The position numbers and the translations under genes were made by a program. A DNA stretch of 64,000 bases from Lentilactobacillus parakefiri (GTDB lineage Bacteria; Bacillota; Bacilli; Lactobacillales; Lactobacillaceae). This document shows, one piece after another, positions 44,301 to 52,004 of the stretch (position 1 is its first letter; every line of letters begins with the position of its first letter). The notes under the pieces are model-generated. The model was not told the DNA's origin. It ran no database searches and saw nothing but the letters and a program-made list of their open reading frames with translations. The stretch spans positions 62,001 to 126,000 of the forward strand of contig NZ_BDGB01000161.1 of NCBI RefSeq assembly GCF_002157585.1. Direction: 5' to 3'.

Positions 44301-46770
44301 TTGACCATGAACTCATCATTTTTTGCCAATCGAGACTTACGCTATTCTTACTGTTGATTGTTGGGTCAAGCTTATGACCTTTCTTTTGCCCATTAATCTC
44401 AACGGTATTGGTAATCTTGTAATCTTGATCGATTACATTTGCTTTCGGTTTAATGGTATACGTAAGTGTATACCTTTGTGAGGCTCCCTCATCCGTTGGA
44501 ACGATTGCATCGCTAAATTTGATGGTAAGCGTCCGATCATTAATAACCGGTTTCCCATTCATCCATTTGTCAACATGTGGGCTTAACGTATAGTCCTTCT
44601 CATCAGTACTAAAGTTAAATCCCGCGTTGCTTAAAGTATCTTTCAGCACAATGTTTTGTTGACCGTGTTTCACCTCAAAAGAAACCGTATATTTAATGTT
44701 TCCGTCCTTATCAATATCGGCCGTCTTTTTAAGTTGATCGTCCTTTCGGGTTATAGTCGCCAAAACATACAGTGTCTTGGCATCATCTTTTACACCCGCA
44801 AGTTCTACCTTTATGGCACGAACTTCATTCTTGTATTGATCATAATCGGGTCGTGTAACGGGAGTTATCATCTTAACTTCAATCTCAACAATATTGTCCG
44901 GTAACTTTAAATTTCCAACATTAAAATTAAAGTATGGACTACTCCCCACAATCATTTTATAGTCGTTGCTATCCTTGTCATTGATCGTCGTAGTACTACC
45001 ATCAGCTGTTTTGATGGTGAACACATAGTCCACATTCTTGTTAGCCGTTTCGTAGCCACTGTGGAATTTGTCGTGAAGAACAACATTAGTGGCTTCCTTG
45101 CCATACCTCACCTTAAATGTCGATGTCCACTCCAGCATATCTAAATCTGTTACGCCGTTGGACTCATGGAAGTCACCAACTTTTTCAATTGAAACGAGAT
45201 CTTCTTCAACCTCAATGCCACTGTCACCAACCGTCGTTTCCCCAAACGAGATTTCTTCGGAGTGCGCATTGATTTCAGTCTTTAATTTGGCCTTGTACTC
45301 AATGTTTGTCACACCTTCTAATTTGCCAGGCAGAAAAATAATCTTAACTTTCTGAGTATCTTCATCGGCACCAGGTGTCATGATGAACCGTCCAATTGTT
45401 CGGCCATTATACTTAATATATTCGTCAAACTGATTAGATTGGCCATAATTATACTTCATCCCTTTAAGATCAAAGGTGTAAAAGTCACCATCCTGAATAT
45501 CAACGTCGGTGTTCTCCTTGATGGTATCAATATCCCAAAGATAGGTAATTTCAATGTTCTTATGAACACGAAGAATATCTGGAAGTTCGATAATCTCCTC
45601 AAGCACAGCAGGAACTTTTTGGTTTTGCGTTTTACCATCTTTATCTGTATAGGTAAAATCAATTGAGGTAAAGAATTGTGGCTTTTTAGCAGCTTTGATT
45701 GCAGACGTGATATCACGCTTTCCTTCATTCACATCGAAAACGCCATTAACTGGTAGATTGCGTTTCAAGGTGTTGGCAGTCGGTTCCTCACCATCCGCAT
45801 CATCAGCATCCGCTACGGCTTCCTTACTACCCACCAGGTCCGATACATCAGGTGTTTGTGGCGTCTGGGATTCCTTGGTTTCCCCCGTCGCCTTCACTGC
45901 CTGAGAATCAGCTTGCGAAGTAGTTTGTGCCTGCTGATCGGCTTTTTTACTGTCTTCAATCGCCTGACGACTATTTTCTTCAGCCTTCTTCTGATCAGCT
46001 TCACGTTTTTCTTTCAGCAGCGCTTCAGCTTTCTCACTGTTGGATTGCTTTGGCTGCTGAACGTCATCTGCTTGAGAAGAGTTCTCATCAATTTCAGTTT
46101 CCTTTTTTGGTTCTGCTTCTTCTTCAGTCTTAACTTCGGCTTCCTTCTTGGCCTCTTGTGCCTCACGGGCAGATTGGGCCTCATCAGATGCCTTTTCGTC
46201 AGCCAGGGCTTCCCTCAAGATGTCGTCATCCTGCAGGTTGCCATCCGGCTGATTGGTTGTCTCTTCCTGCTTCACTTTTTCATCTTCATCAAGCACCGTC
46301 AAAGTCGGCAGCTTAATCTTTTCATCGTCCACTACAAAGTCCAACTCGCGGTCATTCACCGTCCGGTTGAATTTCACCGGCAAAATCACCTCGAGGTCGG
46401 TTTTATCGATGGCGTTGGTCCATGAAATGGTTGATTCTTTACCATCAATGTCAACGACGACCTTAGTGTCACCATTGGAAAACTTGAACTGTTTCTGCTT
46501 CACTTTGAAATAATCCGCATTATAGTCAAATTTCACAGTGCCGGCCTGTGATAGCCCGCCCACTGTCAAATCAAATGCCAAGTTGGCGGAGTCGCCAACT
46601 TTTGATTTCGTTACTAATGCACGTTTATCATCAATCAATTTCGCGTTATCGACGACAACTTCCCTAGTCGAAATCACGTCGGCTAAAGCGGTCCCGGCAG
46701 TAAAGAAATTCCCCAGAACCAGCGTCAACACGCCAATTGCTTGTATCCAAAAGCTTGTCCTTTTCTTCAT
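38386..46770 (-). CDS. Giant LPXTG adhesin with isopeptide-type domains and nine tandem repeats
   Basis: A 2794-residue wall-anchored surface protein. Signal peptide 1-31 (IQAIGVLTLVLGNFFTAGTA). Residues about 165-330 are Glu/Lys/Gln-rich and coiled-coil-like. About 340-1340 hold several collagen-binding/SdrG-like and isopeptide beta domains (LDMLEWTSTFKVRYGKEATN near 537). A Cna-B/SpaA domain lies at about 1360-1450 (DAVTGAPLEGVKFQLQ). Nine repeats of about 135 residues follow (1460-2680), each starting like ELKISKHLAG and having F-x-F strands, a hydrophobic GLP/LP turn and a T-E-x or VTE-like motif. LPQTGE near 2755, a membrane helix and KRKQEK end it. Sortase is not in the window. Ribosome site GGAGGAAG. 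Role: adhesion or biofilm. Confidence 0.93.
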   Translation of the reverse strand: MKKRTSFWIQAIGVLTLVLGNFFTAGTALADVISTREVVVDNAKLIDDKRALVTKSKVGDSANLAFDLTVGGLSQAGTVKFDYNADYFKVKQKQFKFSNGDTKVVVDIDGKESTISWTNAIDKTDLEVILPVKFNRTVNDRELDFVVDDEKIKLPTLTVLDEDEKVKQEETTNQPDGNLQDDDILREALADEKASDEAQSAREAQEAKKEAEVKTEEEAEPKKETEIDENSSQADDVQQPKQSNSEKAEALLKEKREADQKKAEENSRQAIEDSKKADQQAQTTSQADSQAVKATGETKESQTPQTPDVSDLVGSKEAVADADDADGEEPTANTLKRNLPVNGVFDVNEGKRDITSAIKAAKKPQFFTSIDFTYTDKDGKTQNQKVPAVLEEIIELPDILRVHKNIEITYLWDIDTIKENTDVDIQDGDFYTFDLKGMKYNYGQSNQFDEYIKYNGRTIGRFIMTPGADEDTQKVKIIFLPGKLEGVTNIEYKAKLKTEINAHSEEISFGETTVGDSGIEVEEDLVSIEKVGDFHESNGVTDLDMLEWTSTFKVRYGKEATNVVLHDKFHSGYETANKNVDYVFTIKTADGSTTTINDKDSNDYKMIVGSSPYFNFNVGNLKLPDNIVEIEVKMITPVTRPDYDQYKNEVRAIKVELAGVKDDAKTLYVLATITRKDDQLKKTADIDKDGNIKYTVSFEVKHGQQNIVLKDTLSNAGFNFSTDEKDYTLSPHVDKWMNGKPVINDRTLTIKFSDAIVPTDEGASQRYTLTYTIKPKANVIDQDYKITNTVEINGQKKGHKLDPTINSKNSVSLDWQKMMSSWSIHVNQINRKVDGSFKITEPVKGKNLNFLDFKKFYESFNNNAGLTNEVKNHISFSKTANDPTWDYKVVGGKTYWTGDEGNTQEAFKVTLSGNQIDITVLNLPKDENSFIIYLNNVPLNKEEILKATPDELKQICNYAEIDYQGSGKPTVSTCVGQGDQIRKNISKEGQLDKDFLNNGLINWTTRFNYRQYLGSDEYAALVTNGIDITDEVGPDVIKDVTGHPTNKNLQDIQDRLKESLVVSLAKINLNGRGISDTQKLTADQYAIDVDINENHKVTFNLKLSEEAYKNIYLDHENANGESEIGKRVFELKYQSKVQNFKANEDTTYEHLKSWTFNNKVTAEWKKNAGDKEKHSLTANASVSYADSGYLLNKSGKLLKDNLELDEGNGQTRSVGAVKWSLAINGNGYELKSPVKLVDTLSGGHYHLKTNDERYKLKIYEAKRSLVNGKVEYFKIDDSALIEGHDYDVVYSDTLNTMTIKMKSSYQVKTPLLVEYHTVTSKTVGTTYSNEVKLTIALKDFEDKEEVQSSAEVAGQYTTFAANIKKVDAVTGAPLEGVKFQLQMKRNGSWENVGEPKATDKDGFVSFDGLYDKPTYQIVEVQGLENYDDRWVSKEFTITDAQEEAEDGNENTYCMTAKNQRTNALKIKKTVVNALGVHKDAEFEFKVYATDKDGKVDTAFNDDFTYDVDGAESVVTFKDGVSTNLRRIKDGEVITIKGLPQDKYYRVIESANGTYRATHTLENLTTVQVDGNDGNETDTFQMLQGKDAAVGIVKFTNEEKTTHFGFSKLIEGPNANADKNEEFEFMMKIMDASGNVDTSFKGEVEGIKHTANGDAAVKFDFTNGQATHVKYTDGSTDQIKLKTAESYRNIKLPANVRVKVYEKQHDRYTEVHYQVGDGDENEAGDSDEDGWKAAGAVTADNSTVKFINRQVVNQFEFEKIVAGDMPEGVVDFEFEVKANDDATRNAIKGQKYKAVVKNASTDRIINSGEITFDDEGAVTEIEYGVTGIKEITLKDNEKLVILGLPKDATKFTVTELSKGHYDTNTHVDGEKKKNDSKVADIELNRENFQNSIQFENISPDLVPFTLRKTVSGSLAPGDHDKVFEFVLTIKNPPANWKGAKTKEFKADNANGKITFTEDNGVYKSETIKLKADQGITIYLSKGLLLEAQETKTHGFEVTHKFGNHSEDGDTHELTTDKNMSDLIFNNHSLTTGIEVKKTVKGETAGDEDFNKQFRFRVEGTDENGGKLDGEFTLRKYEVSGKYTDAPVSFNDNNIIAFNLKHDQKAQILGLPISAKIQVTETEKSSEGYDPSYKVNENTEKSGNVATEFVTQEDKMGMVHFTNTKPTPESTNLKVKKVLAGPVDDEDKDFEFEFRVIATPKAGISDQLNGTFKAEKLDQNGDTTDVTVAFKDGQASIVGKDDRAEPITLKDRESLNILDLPTDYKYNVSERTRYQRFMFETTYNVNDTADKVGNETGQFALKDGQQGTVVFTNTKFEAETAELKISKHLAGGGIIDADKNKAFQFVIESDTSVDGEYDALLNGYDKVKVKFTDGKATVNLRADENILIYDLPSEHNTYTVTEMNGSGFKTQYQLNGTRMENGVKTKEFKLVDKDRVNVDFTNSKETQKLASLKINKQITGDGLTTSDHDRDFKFRIYSGATGKFKATKVDQHGDSHEMTVKFADGQSNVITLKDSESLTVTGLPIEYTYAVGEEYVDGFAPTYRVNGAKVQEGMTTQTFKLAEDQKGTVDFINTKNGEMELGILPVSKFVNELGDRSRKFEFHIEVTDGANNPLNGTFKTQVTTNGQAVDGSIQFNGGNGSFTLTHGQSIKFFVPLGAKYEVSEKDYSADGYVTTVTKRTAVMNSSTVTGTATKEDDSIVYHNDLEDDEGELPLPGEDFDDASSGTLDWDDTTGTSGKTGSLDSPMGIPSSGYTGKSALPQTGEDNNTLLMVIGMFLLVGLLGTATIYYAKRKQEK

Positions 46771-46995
46771 TGTTGTCTTCCTCCATATGATTGATCGTAT
46801 CCGTCTCTTATCGACAATATAAGAAGAAACTGTGAAGATTCCGTATTTTTTGTATCTGTTGACAGGCGTGGGGTTTGGGTGATTTGTTCAAAACAGCATG
46901 GCGTTAAGCATTGAACAGTCTTATACTGATTTTTCCTTAAAAGATTCAAATATTGTTCATCGCTTAATTGGCTGTGAAACACTACTCACAAAAAA
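46771..46995. other. Adhesin upstream region
   Basis: About 220 nt before the adhesin start. Contains GGAGGAAG as ribosome site and a possible TATAAGA-type -10 on the minus strand near 46820. No other gene is supported; the 71-aa open frame here has no ribosome site. Confidence 0.4.
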
Positions 46996-47034
46996 ATCCA
47001 AAGTTAAAGTTTTTTACTTTAGCTTTGGATTTTC
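46992..47034 (-). terminator. Bidirectional terminator near the AbrB-type gene
   Basis: ATCCAAAGTTAAAGT and ACTTTAGCTTTGGAT arms (15 bp, one mismatch), with T7 on the minus strand. The arm sequence resembles the inner hairpin at 8886-8915. The 113 nt from here to the AbrB-type stop hold nothing recognisable. Confidence 0.8.
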
Positions 47035-47147
47035 TAAGTGTCGATTATATTGATCATTACTAACAACTAGGCGTGGTCGTTGCTTCTTCATTTCAGTCCC
47101 TTTGCAGGATTGAGGTTAATAAAAACCGTCTCCTTGATTCAATATCA

Positions 47148-47423
47148 TTAATCAAACTCCTCCGACCCGACATCTGAACCCCAATCTACTTCAGGAGTAT
47201 CAACTTTGCCATATTTCTCTTCTTGTTCATCAACTATTTTCCAAAAGTCGCTTTCTTCAGGAGATGCCTTTTTGACGGTAACTTGTCCGTCAAATCCTAC
47301 TTCCCATTCAATTTCATCTGACGCTTGTACATTCAGAACCTCACGAACCGTTTTTGGAATTGTGACTTGGTTGTTTGCGGTTATTTTTGAAACAATCACA
47401 ACGTTAGTATCACTTTTTGCCAT
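47148..47423 (-). CDS. AbrB/MazE-type antitoxin-like protein, solitary
   Basis: A 91-residue protein with an N-terminal swapped-hairpin AbrB domain (VVIVSKITANNQVTIPKTVR), typical of MazE/PrlF antitoxins and AbrB regulators. The acidic C-terminal tail (EVDWGSDVGSEEFD) is like the tail of MazE at 48660 (EIDWGESKGNELKW). No toxin gene is on either side, so it is either an orphan antitoxin or an autonomous regulator. AAGGAG precedes ATG 47423. Confidence 0.8.
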   Translation of the reverse strand: MAKSDTNVVIVSKITANNQVTIPKTVREVLNVQASDEIEWEVGFDGQVTVKKASPEESDFWKIVDEQEEKYGKVDTPEVDWGSDVGSEEFD

Positions 47424-47643
47424 TACATTTTCTCCTTACTTTTCCTTAAGTGTATTATCCCTCACACGAAGAATGTAAGCCAACCGTAAAGCCTACTTGA
47501 CATCTTTCCATAAAATTTATGGTCAAATCAACGGTTCATAATTACAAGGAATTGATTTTATGACTCAACAATGCCATATTGAGATTGTGGAATTGGCGTA
47601 TCCTAGATAACTTTAACAATTAGTCTCTAAGGAGGAAATTCTA

Positions 47644-48216
47644 ATGTGTGGACGTTACATGTTTGAACCCAAACGTAACAGTGAAATCGCACGAATTTAT
47701 GAGTTGGCAACCCAAGCTGGCTACGAGCCGACAACCGGTGAAATCTTCCCATCCGATCAAACTGCGCTGGTCATTGCCAAGCAGCAACAAGTTCAAGTCG
47801 TGGCGATGAAGTGGGGCTTCCCCGGCTTTCATACGGGCCAACTCATTATCAATGCACGATCGGAGTCGGTTACCGAGAAGAAGATGTTCGCCAAATCGTT
47901 CCAGTCTCGCCGATGTGTTTACCCGACGAGCGGCTTTTTTGAATGGACGCCTGACAAACAAAAGTATTGGTTCAATTACAAGGACCAACCTGATCCTTTA
48001 TACATTGGTGGTTTCTATAATATTTTTGATGGGACACCGCAAAGTATTTTAATGACGACCGTACCCAATGATTCCGTCAGCGTCATTCATAACCGAATGC
48101 CATTGATTTTGAAGAAATCGGAGATTAGAGCTTGGCTGATGGATGATCGTTTTGCAAACGACTTTTTAACCCGGCCGATGCCGATGTTGACGAGAGAGAA
48201 AGTGGCTGTGGAATGA
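47644..48216 (+). CDS. SRAP (HMCES/YedK) DNA-protein crosslink protein
   Basis: A 190-residue SOS response-associated peptidase-fold protein. The catalytic Cys2 follows the initiator Met (MCGRYMF) and attaches to abasic sites in single-stranded DNA. Other conserved parts: MKWGF, INARSES (Asn), GFFEW (Glu) and VIHNRMP (His). It shields abasic sites in DNA. Length is slightly below the usual 210-230. Strong site AAGGAGGAAA before ATG 47644. Monocistronic with its own terminator. Confidence 0.93.
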   Translation: MCGRYMFEPKRNSEIARIYELATQAGYEPTTGEIFPSDQTALVIAKQQQVQVVAMKWGFPGFHTGQLIINARSESVTEKKMFAKSFQSRRCVYPTSGFFEWTPDKQKYWFNYKDQPDPLYIGGFYNIFDGTPQSILMTTVPNDSVSVIHNRMPLILKKSEIRAWLMDDRFANDFLTRPMPMLTREKVAVE

Positions 48217-48266
48217 ACACCTCGATTTATTATGTTAATTTGTCGTATTTCTTGGCTTCAATGCAG

Positions 48267-48316
48267 AAAGACACCTTACAACCTGTATGGAATCAGGTTT
48301 CAAAGTGTCTTTCTTG
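48267..48316 (+). terminator. Rho-independent terminator
   Basis: AAAGACAC...GTGTCTTT arms with inner AACCTG/CAGGTT and a TTCTTG tail, between the SRAP and convergent mazF genes. Confidence 0.8.
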
Positions 48317-48327
48317 TTATGGATATA

Positions 48328-48666
48328 TCAGTCAATATCAAATAACAAACTGTATTGGTAAATGATATCTTTAAGTTCTTGTCTCAAAATATGCTCAACA
48401 ACGCTACGATCGTCAACGCCACGTGCATTTAAGTCTAGTGCAATGGTTTGATCTAATAACACTTGTCCATAGATTTTCGTTGTCGTTTGTAGTCGATGAT
48501 ACATTGGATAGTGTCTTGCAGTACTGCTGATTGGAGCAACAATTGTCATGTTGCTCGTTTCAGTGACAAGATCATTGCTCAATGCAATTGCTGGGCGTTG
48601 TGATTTTTGTTCATGTCCTTTACTAGGATTAAAGTTCACCATAAAGATGTCGCCCTGTCTTACCAT
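48328..48666 (-). CDS. mazF: MazF/PemK-type mRNA interferase toxin
   Basis: A 112-residue endoribonuclease of the MazF/PemK family. MVRQGDIFMVNFNPSKGHEQKSQRPA holds the catalytic Arg and the family G-x-E-x-x-x-x-RP motif; IVAPISST contains the conserved Thr/Ser; LDQTIALD follows. Its ATG overlaps the mazE stop (ATGGTAA). It cuts mRNA at short sequence sites when not bound by the antitoxin. Confidence 0.92.
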   Translation of the reverse strand: MVRQGDIFMVNFNPSKGHEQKSQRPAIALSNDLVTETSNMTIVAPISSTARHYPMYHRLQTTTKIYGQVLLDQTIALDLNARGVDDRSVVEHILRQELKDIIYQYSLLFDID

Positions 48667-48932
48667 TTCAGCTCATTACCTTTACTTTCTCCCCAATCTA
48701 TTTCGGTATCGCGTTTTCCATCGTCTTCCCAGCCAGCAAATAGTTCATGGATATTGCTCGGGCGATCTGAGATTGGTTTCAGAACTAAAGAATTGTTCTC
48801 GATATTAATAGACAAATCCTCGTTATCTTTCCAGCCCAACTGTTCAACAAGGTTTCTGGGTATTCTGGTAGCATTCGAGTTGCCCCACTTGGACAATTTT
48901 GTTTTGCCATCTTCACTTAAAGTCTTAGCCAT
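48660..48932 (-). CDS. mazE: MazE-type antitoxin
   Basis: A 90-residue antitoxin. The start is ATG 48932 behind AGAGAGG. The N-terminal AbrB-like domain (KLSKWGNSNATRIPRNLVEQ) binds DNA; the acidic tail (DTEIDWGESKGNELKW) wraps the toxin. It overlaps mazF by 7 nt and forms the usual antitoxin-first operon, probably repressing its own promoter. Confidence 0.92.
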   Translation of the reverse strand: MAKTLSEDGKTKLSKWGNSNATRIPRNLVEQLGWKDNEDLSINIENNSLVLKPISDRPSNIHELFAGWEDDGKRDTEIDWGESKGNELKW

Positions 48933-49031
48933 AAAAATACAACCTCTCTTCTTGGTAAGCAAAGTATATACAATGTATCTACCTGCGTCAAGAGAAAGGA
49001 ATTATAAAATTCAAATTTTATAAGTAAGATC

Positions 49032-49382
49032 TTACTTCTTAGCAAATAATCCAGATATTCCTTGGAATTTAACATAGTGATGATTGGTACTTAATTTAAT
49101 TTTCCCGGTATATAATCCCTGCTTGTACTGATAAGTATGGTAACCAACATATCGATACTTAATTGACTTTACAGGAGAAACTGATGCTCCACCATACGGG
49201 ATCACATAGATTAATTTGCTGCTTATTTGGAGCTCATCTTTAGCTTTATTATTATCCCAGTAACCTCTCAATACCCGTGGTGTTCCTTTATGCCAACTTA
49301 AGGCATTAGCATTCGTACTGATAGCACTTAATCCTAATCCAGCAGTTAATAAAGCCGTTGCGATAATTCTTTTTGTCTTCAT
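49032..49382 (-). CDS. Small secreted protein, first-type paralogue (116 aa)
   Basis: Signal peptide (MKTKRIIATALLTAGLGLSA, cut near NANA). The mature part begins LSWHKGTPRVLRGYWDNNKA and continues as a small beta-rich, Lys/Tyr/His-rich domain (YRYVGYHTYQYKQGLYTGKI). The motif WHxGxPxxLRGxW is shared with the two upstream neighbours, so the three are tandem duplicates. No anchor. Function unknown. Confidence 0.8.
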   Translation of the reverse strand: MKTKRIIATALLTAGLGLSAISTNANALSWHKGTPRVLRGYWDNNKAKDELQISSKLIYVIPYGGASVSPVKSIKYRYVGYHTYQYKQGLYTGKIKLSTNHHYVKFQGISGLFAKK

Positions 49383-49417
49383 TTGAATACCTCTTTGTTG
49401 CGAGTCGCTAACTCTTA

Positions 49418-49816
49418 TTAATAGTACCTATGAAAAACGATAGTTCCAGATGTGTATCCCTTAGAATATCCATACTGAATCAGTTTGTGCCGGTTAGTAT
49501 ATTTAAAGTAGCGTCCACTAAAGCTTCCCCAGCGATCATGTGCGTACACCAAATAAAGATGACGCTTAACGGCTTTATATTTGACGTTATTCTCTGGCAA
49601 CCCAAACCTTGCCCCACCAGTTGGACCCCAGAAGGCGAAGCTTTGACTACCAAAAGTCAACTTATAACTTGGGTGTTTTGCTTGGTACCATTTGGTATGA
49701 CGCAAGATAGATGGTAAACCTTCATGCCAACTTGAAGCGCTTACAGGTGTTCCTAGCGCACCAATTCCTAACCCAGCAGTTAATAACGCCGTTGCGATCA
49801 TCGTTTTTGTTTTCAC
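49418..49816 (-). CDS. Small secreted protein, second paralogue (132 aa)
   Basis: Signal MKTKTMIATALLTAGLGIGA is nearly identical to the first paralogue's. The mature part reads SSWHEGLPSILRHTKWYQAK, then a Tyr/His/Gly-rich domain ending GYTSGTIVFHRYY. Ribosome site GGAGGAG before ATG 49816. High signal identity with more divergent mature parts points to diversification after duplication. Confidence 0.8.
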   Translation of the reverse strand: MKTKTMIATALLTAGLGIGALGTPVSASSWHEGLPSILRHTKWYQAKHPSYKLTFGSQSFAFWGPTGGARFGLPENNVKYKAVKRHLYLVYAHDRWGSFSGRYFKYTNRHKLIQYGYSKGYTSGTIVFHRYY

Positions 49817-49831
49817 CTGACTACTCCTCCT

Positions 49832-50281
49832 TTAATACCAAGATGGAACCCCAAACTTATTAAAGCTGTGTGGCACTTTTGTTTTAAAGTATCGATAGTA
49901 CATAGTTCCAGTTCTAAATTGAAGCGATTTATGAAGTCGTCCGTTAATTTTTTTCGGTGAATACTTGTACATTTCTGGAGCACCCATTTCTTTCTTGGGG
50001 CTTCCAATCGTATACCATCCTTTATGGTGCGATTTATAGGCGTTTACCGCAAACCGTTGCATACTCCAACTACCATGGCCTTTGTATTCCCAGGAATAAA
50101 ACATGCGCTTAGTAAATTTAATTCGATAATACTTACCATGCCCTTCGTAGTAGTACCAGTATCCTCGCATGTTAGATGGAACGTTACGAGAAGATGCACT
50201 AACAACATTCAGACTACCAGATACAAATAATAATCCGAGAAACAAGGCAACTGTTCCTAACAATATCTTCCATTTTTTCAT
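49832..50281 (-). CDS. Small secreted protein, third paralogue (149 aa)
   Basis: A longer relative: signal WKILLGTVALFLGLLFVSGS, then SSRNVPSNMRGYWYYYEGHG and a very Tyr/His/Lys-rich domain. Only the PxxxRGYW part of the motif is shared, so it is the most distant of the three. AAAGGAGTA precedes ATG 50281. First gene of the three-gene run. Confidence 0.78.
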   Translation of the reverse strand: MKKWKILLGTVALFLGLLFVSGSLNVVSASSRNVPSNMRGYWYYYEGHGKYYRIKFTKRMFYSWEYKGHGSWSMQRFAVNAYKSHHKGWYTIGSPKKEMGAPEMYKYSPKKINGRLHKSLQFRTGTMYYRYFKTKVPHSFNKFGVPSWY

Positions 50282-50365
50282 TCATGTATTACTCCTTTAA
50301 CAGTATAATTAACAAACTAATTATACTGCTATCAGAATTGGATAAAATAAATATTTTATAATTCA

Positions 50366-50394
50366 TCAAAAAAATCTCGATTCTCATCGAGATT
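50366..50394 (-). terminator. Terminator of the LRR surface protein gene
   Basis: AATCTCGAT and ATCGAGATT arms with a 4-nt loop and T7 on the minus strand. Confidence 0.88.
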
Positions 50395-50405
50395 CCCATT
50401 TGAAC

Positions 50406-52004
50406 CTAGTATCTGCCTTGAATAACCAACCTCTTATTTGCACTGACATAATCACCATTGGTTAACTGATACCGGGTAGTTAAATTGTGCTTAACAATCT
50501 TCTTAACAGTTAAGTTGATCCCCTTTCTATAGGCCCTAGTGCGTTTTGTTAGCGTTTCATTCTTATAAGCGTGAATTCCATTCTTACCAATCACAGTAAT
50601 CTGCTTATTCTTTGGCATTGATTGGTAATATGCTGGTACAACATATTTGTGGTTGGCGGTAATATAACCAATCTTTCCTGCCGATTTACTGTTATGGTTG
50701 ACGTCTTTTAACTTATATCGTAATGGGCCACCTTTTGAACGGGCATAGTCTGTGATTACAAACATTGGGCGATTAATCCGTTTTTGTTTCGGATACTTAG
50801 CAATTCGTTGAGTCTTGATGAAGTTGGCGGCCTTGTACATGTAGAGCCCCTTAATTGCATGAACTGTTGAACCCTTTTTGTCCACATAATTTGGTGATTC
50901 CACCGTTGGCTTGTCAGGGGCTACTGGGTCAGTTAGTGTTGGAGTATCCGTTGGTGGGGTTGGGTCTACTGGTTCTTTTTCATTTTCTCCACCAGGATTC
51001 GTCGTTGGGGGAGTCACGGGAGGAGTCACCGGTGGCTTTTCAGTCAAACTAATTTGAGAATGAATACTATATTGTAATCTCGGGGCTTCAATGGATAAAT
51101 AAATAGGATTTACCTTTTTTGGATTAGAGATAGTTTGCTTGTCATTATCAACCGTGACACCTCGTGCTTTAATGTTGATATTTTCTGGTGTTAATTGTTC
51201 GACTCCACCTATCTTGAATGATAGTTTTTGTGATTCCAGAACGTCTGAAAATTTCATTGGGTCGATTTTAGTTGCTTCTGATTTTCGTCGGTCATCATTA
51301 TATTGTTCCATGAATGCATGGTCTGTAATTGAGACCTTGTTTGGCAGACTAATATCATATAATTCGTTGTTATTAAATGCCCGTCTCCCAACCTCCGTTA
51401 ACGAAGGCAAATCTAGTGATTTAATTTGATTGTATGCAAACGCATGATCCTCAACATTTGTTGCTGATGGCAATTCAAGTGATTTAATTTGATTATTGTA
51501 AAACGCGTAAGAACCAACAATGATTGCTGACGGCAAATCTAATGATTGAATTTGATTGCTTTCAAATGCAGCAGGACCAACATCTATTACCGACGGTAAT
51601 TCAATTGATTTAATTTGATTTCCGTGAAATGCATAGGGATCTATTCGAACAATTCCTGGACCAGATACTGAAGTGATTCCCGGCCGCCCAACATGGCCTG
51701 CCACTGCTTCAAGCTGATGCAGGGCGAAGGCATGGTGTCCAATCCCAGTGGCTAATCCTTTCGGAATAACAAGCTTCCCACCATCTATCAGCTTCTGAGC
51801 AACAGTATGGCTTATCACACCTATGATTGTATCCCCTTGCATTTCAACATCGCCCTGCTTTAACTCTACAATGTTCATTTCTTGTTGGTTCTGTATTCGA
51901 GTCTCAGAATTAGTTATGTCAGCATTCACAACCTGTGCTGACAATCCTCCTCCAAGAATAATACCTGCACACAACAATCCTAATATAATTCGTTTTGGCT
52001 TCAT
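50406..52004 (-). CDS. BspA-type LRR surface protein with C-terminal DUF5776-like domains
   Basis: A 532-residue exported protein. Signal peptide 1-28 (IILGLLCAGIILGGGLSAQV, cut near VNA). Leucine-rich repeats of BspA type at about 85-235, period about 23 residues (AFYNNQIKSLELPSATNVED), five to six units. A Ser/Pro/Thr linker follows (PPVTPPVTPPTTNPG, 330-375). The last 155 residues carry two similar basic modules (MFVITDYARSKGGPLRYKL and QITVIGKNGIHAYKNETLTK region) like the DUF5776 domains thought to bind the cell wall. No LPXTG. Likely an adhesin. Confidence 0.85.
   Translation of the reverse strand: MKPKRIILGLLCAGIILGGGLSAQVVNADITNSETRIQNQQEMNIVELKQGDVEMQGDTIIGVISHTVAQKLIDGGKLVIPKGLATGIGHHAFALHQLEAVAGHVGRPGITSVSGPGIVRIDPYAFHGNQIKSIELPSVIDVGPAAFESNQIQSLDLPSAIIVGSYAFYNNQIKSLELPSATNVEDHAFAYNQIKSLDLPSLTEVGRRAFNNNELYDISLPNKVSITDHAFMEQYNDDRRKSEATKIDPMKFSDVLESQKLSFKIGGVEQLTPENINIKARGVTVDNDKQTISNPKKVNPIYLSIEAPRLQYSIHSQISLTEKPPVTPPVTPPTTNPGGENEKEPVDPTPPTDTPTLTDPVAPDKPTVESPNYVDKKGSTVHAIKGLYMYKAANFIKTQRIAKYPKQKRINRPMFVITDYARSKGGPLRYKLKDVNHNSKSAGKIGYITANHKYVVPAYYQSMPKNKQITVIGKNGIHAYKNETLTKRTRAYRKGINLTVKKIVKHNLTTRYQLTNGDYVSANKRLVIQGRY

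Noticed and set aside
38386-46770. Many 60-190 codon open frames antisense to the adhesin gene, including a 189-codon one at 45856-46425
   Set aside because: They mirror the codon bias and repeats of the adhesin, lack ribosome sites and show low-complexity, Phe/Leu/Ser-rich translation of the charged region.
46996-47030. Hairpin as a tenth member of the modular element family
   Set aside because: It has none of the terminal or GGCCGG blocks; it shares only its short arm with the hairpin at 8886-8915 and acts as an ordinary terminator.
47641-47988. A 115-codon frame antisense to the SRAP gene
   Set aside because: SRAP motifs are complete on the plus strand and the antisense frame lacks a start site.
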